Shown here: positions 5,114-6,222 of the stretch, one piece after another
Numbering within the stretch: position 1 is the first letter of the stretch
How the letters are laid out: every line of letters begins with the position of its first letter
DNA from: Dehalococcoidales bacterium
Lineage (GTDB): Bacteria > Chloroflexota > Dehalococcoidia > Dehalococcoidales > DAOVUZ01
DNA length: 6,222 nucleotides
Reading direction: 5' to 3'
NCBI GenBank assembly: GCA_030632305.1
Contig: DAOVUZ010000040.1
Location: 1 to 6,222, forward strand
Notes under the pieces: generated by a model
What the model was told of the DNA's origin: nothing
The model's database searches: none
What the model saw: only the letters and a program-made list of their open reading frames with translations
Translations under genes and position numbers: made by a program

Positions 5114-6222
5114 TTGGCTACTGTTGAGGTAAAGGGTTTTAGGCGGCTCGTAGAAAAGGCACAGGGGTATCTTTCCCCACAGAAGATGGCTCTGGTTGAG
5201 GATGCCTACAATTTTGCCTTGAAGGCACACGAGGGGCAGGTGCGTAAGTCAGGCGAGCCTTATATGGAGCACCCGCTGGAGACGGCGTTGACCCTGGCTG
5301 AGCTTCAGCTTGATGCCAGCGCTCTAGCGGCGGCTTTGCTGCACGATGTTCCTGAGAACTGCGAGATACCTGTTTCTGAGATTGAAGCTAGGTTTGGCTC
5401 GGAGGTAGCCAAGCTGGTTGATGGCACTACCAAGCTGGGTAAGCTCTCCTGGCGGGGAGAGGGTGTAGCCCTTAAACAGGCGCAGGCAGAGAATCTGAGG
5501 AAGGTGCTGGTGGCAATGGCTGAGGACCTCCGCGTAGTGTTTATCAAACTAGCTGACCGACTGCACAATATGCGCACCTTAGATATTCTATCACCAGAAA
5601 GACGGCGTCACATTGCCCAGGAGACTCTGGAGATATTTGCTCCCTTAGCTCACCGACTAGGGATATGGGAGCTAAAATGGCAGTTAGAAGATTTATCCTT
5701 CCGTTATCTGGAGCCAAGAAAGTATCGTCAGGTGGTTAATCTAGTTGCTGCCCGGCGTGCTCAGCGGGAAAGTTTCATAGCTCAGGTAATTCAGCTCTTA
5801 AAGGAGGAGTTTGACCGGGCGGGGCTGAGAGCTGAGATGTCAGGTAGACCCAAACATCTCTACGGTATATACCAGAAAATGGAGAGGTATTCTGCCTTGG
5901 GCAAAGACTTTGATGATATACATGACCTTCTTGCCCTTCGGGTGTTGGTTGATACTGTGCCTGATTGTTATAGTGCCGTAGGTGTTATCCACGGTTTGTG
6001 GCGCCCTCTGCCCGATGAGTTTGACGACTTTATTGCTAATCCCAGGTCAAATGGGTATCAATCTTTGCATACTGCGGTAATGTGTTTGGGTACCGTCCCT
6101 CTGGAGGTGCAGGTTCGCACCCATGACATGCATCATATTGCTGAATACGGGCTAGCTGCTCACTGGCGCTATAAAGAGGGGGAAAAGGAGGACATACACT
6201 TTGAAGAGAGGATAGGGTGGCT
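5114..6222 (+). CDS. relA: RelA/SpoT-family (p)ppGpp synthetase/hydrolase, 3' end outside the window
   Basis: Long RSH proteins make (p)ppGpp from GTP/GDP and ATP, and many also hydrolyse it, driving the stringent response. The first 369 codons of an expected 700 or more are present. The HD hydrolase domain has H53, H77-D78, E81, D148 and N152, but position 82, normally Asp in the HDxxED signature, is Asn (AAC at 5357-5359). The synthetase domain follows with GRPKHLYGIYQKM, DLLALRV, NGYQSLHTAV, LEVQVRT and EYGLAAHWRYKEG. Its charge motif is EFDD (6017-6028), as in monofunctional RelA, not the RXKD of bifunctional Rel/SpoT. The TGS and C-terminal regulatory domains lie beyond the window. The TTG start is set by GGGAGG 12 bases upstream and gives HD numbering like that of S. 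equisimilis Rel. The gene is divergent from hisS. The family is certain; the balance of synthesis to hydrolysis is inferred. Confidence 0.95.
   Translation, partial: MATVEVKGFRRLVEKAQGYLSPQKMALVEDAYNFALKAHEGQVRKSGEPYMEHPLETALTLAELQLDASALAAALLHDVPENCEIPVSEIEARFGSEVAKLVDGTTKLGKLSWRGEGVALKQAQAENLRKVLVAMAEDLRVVFIKLADRLHNMRTLDILSPERRRHIAQETLEIFAPLAHRLGIWELKWQLEDLSFRYLEPRKYRQVVNLVAARRAQRESFIAQVIQLLKEEFDRAGLRAEMSGRPKHLYGIYQKMERYSALGKDFDDIHDLLALRVLVDTVPDCYSAVGVIHGLWRPLPDEFDDFIANPRSNGYQSLHTAVMCLGTVPLEVQVRTHDMHHIAEYGLAAHWRYKEGEKEDIHFEERIGW

Noticed and set aside
5305..5577. A 90-codon open frame on the - strand inside relA
   Set aside because: It is antisense to the conserved HD domain, is low in complexity (Ser/Ala/Arg rich) and has no supporting context, so it is a shadow frame.

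Overview
The window carries five conserved housekeeping genes and no accessory DNA: no mobile element, tRNA, rRNA, CRISPR array or prophage signature was found. The genes are obgE (5' end outside the window) and nadD on the + strand, gyrB and hisS on the - strand, and a long RelA/SpoT-family gene on the + strand whose 3' end is outside the window. The proteins are clearly bacterial. The Gram-positive-length GyrB, the cysteine-rich HisRS insertion domain, the Obg and NadD wording, and the frequent TTG/GTG starts suggest a Chloroflexota bacterium of the Dehalococcoidia type. That assignment rests on remembered family resemblance and was not tested by a search.

Layout. Bases 1-906 hold the Obg GTPase and 908-1519 hold NadD; only one base separates them, so they are almost certainly co-transcribed. 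A 41-base gap (1520-1560) with small inverted repeats separates them from the convergent gyrB (3492 down to 1561). A 201-base gap (3493-3693) holds a strong predicted gyrB promoter and a leader of about 150 bases with a long inverted repeat. hisS follows, read from 4941 down to 3694. The 172-base divergent region (4942-5113) holds predicted promoters for hisS and relA, including a 10-base tandem repeat containing two copies of a -10-like element. relA runs from a TTG at 5114 to the window end.

How the genes relate. They cover ribosome assembly and GTP/ppGpp sensing (Obg), NAD synthesis (NadD), DNA supercoiling (GyrB), tRNA charging (HisRS) and the stringent-response alarmone (RelA/SpoT family). 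Obg proteins are known to bind ppGpp, and uncharged tRNA activates long RSH proteins, so a functional theme exists. The transcription layout nevertheless shows separate units, not one system.

The most interesting point is the RelA/SpoT protein. Its hydrolase signature reads HDxxEN instead of HDxxED, while its synthetase domain has the EXDD motif typical of monofunctional RelA instead of the RXKD of bifunctional enzymes. This suggests a synthetase-biased enzyme that retains most of its HD site. I see no evidence for a previously undescribed multi-gene system.
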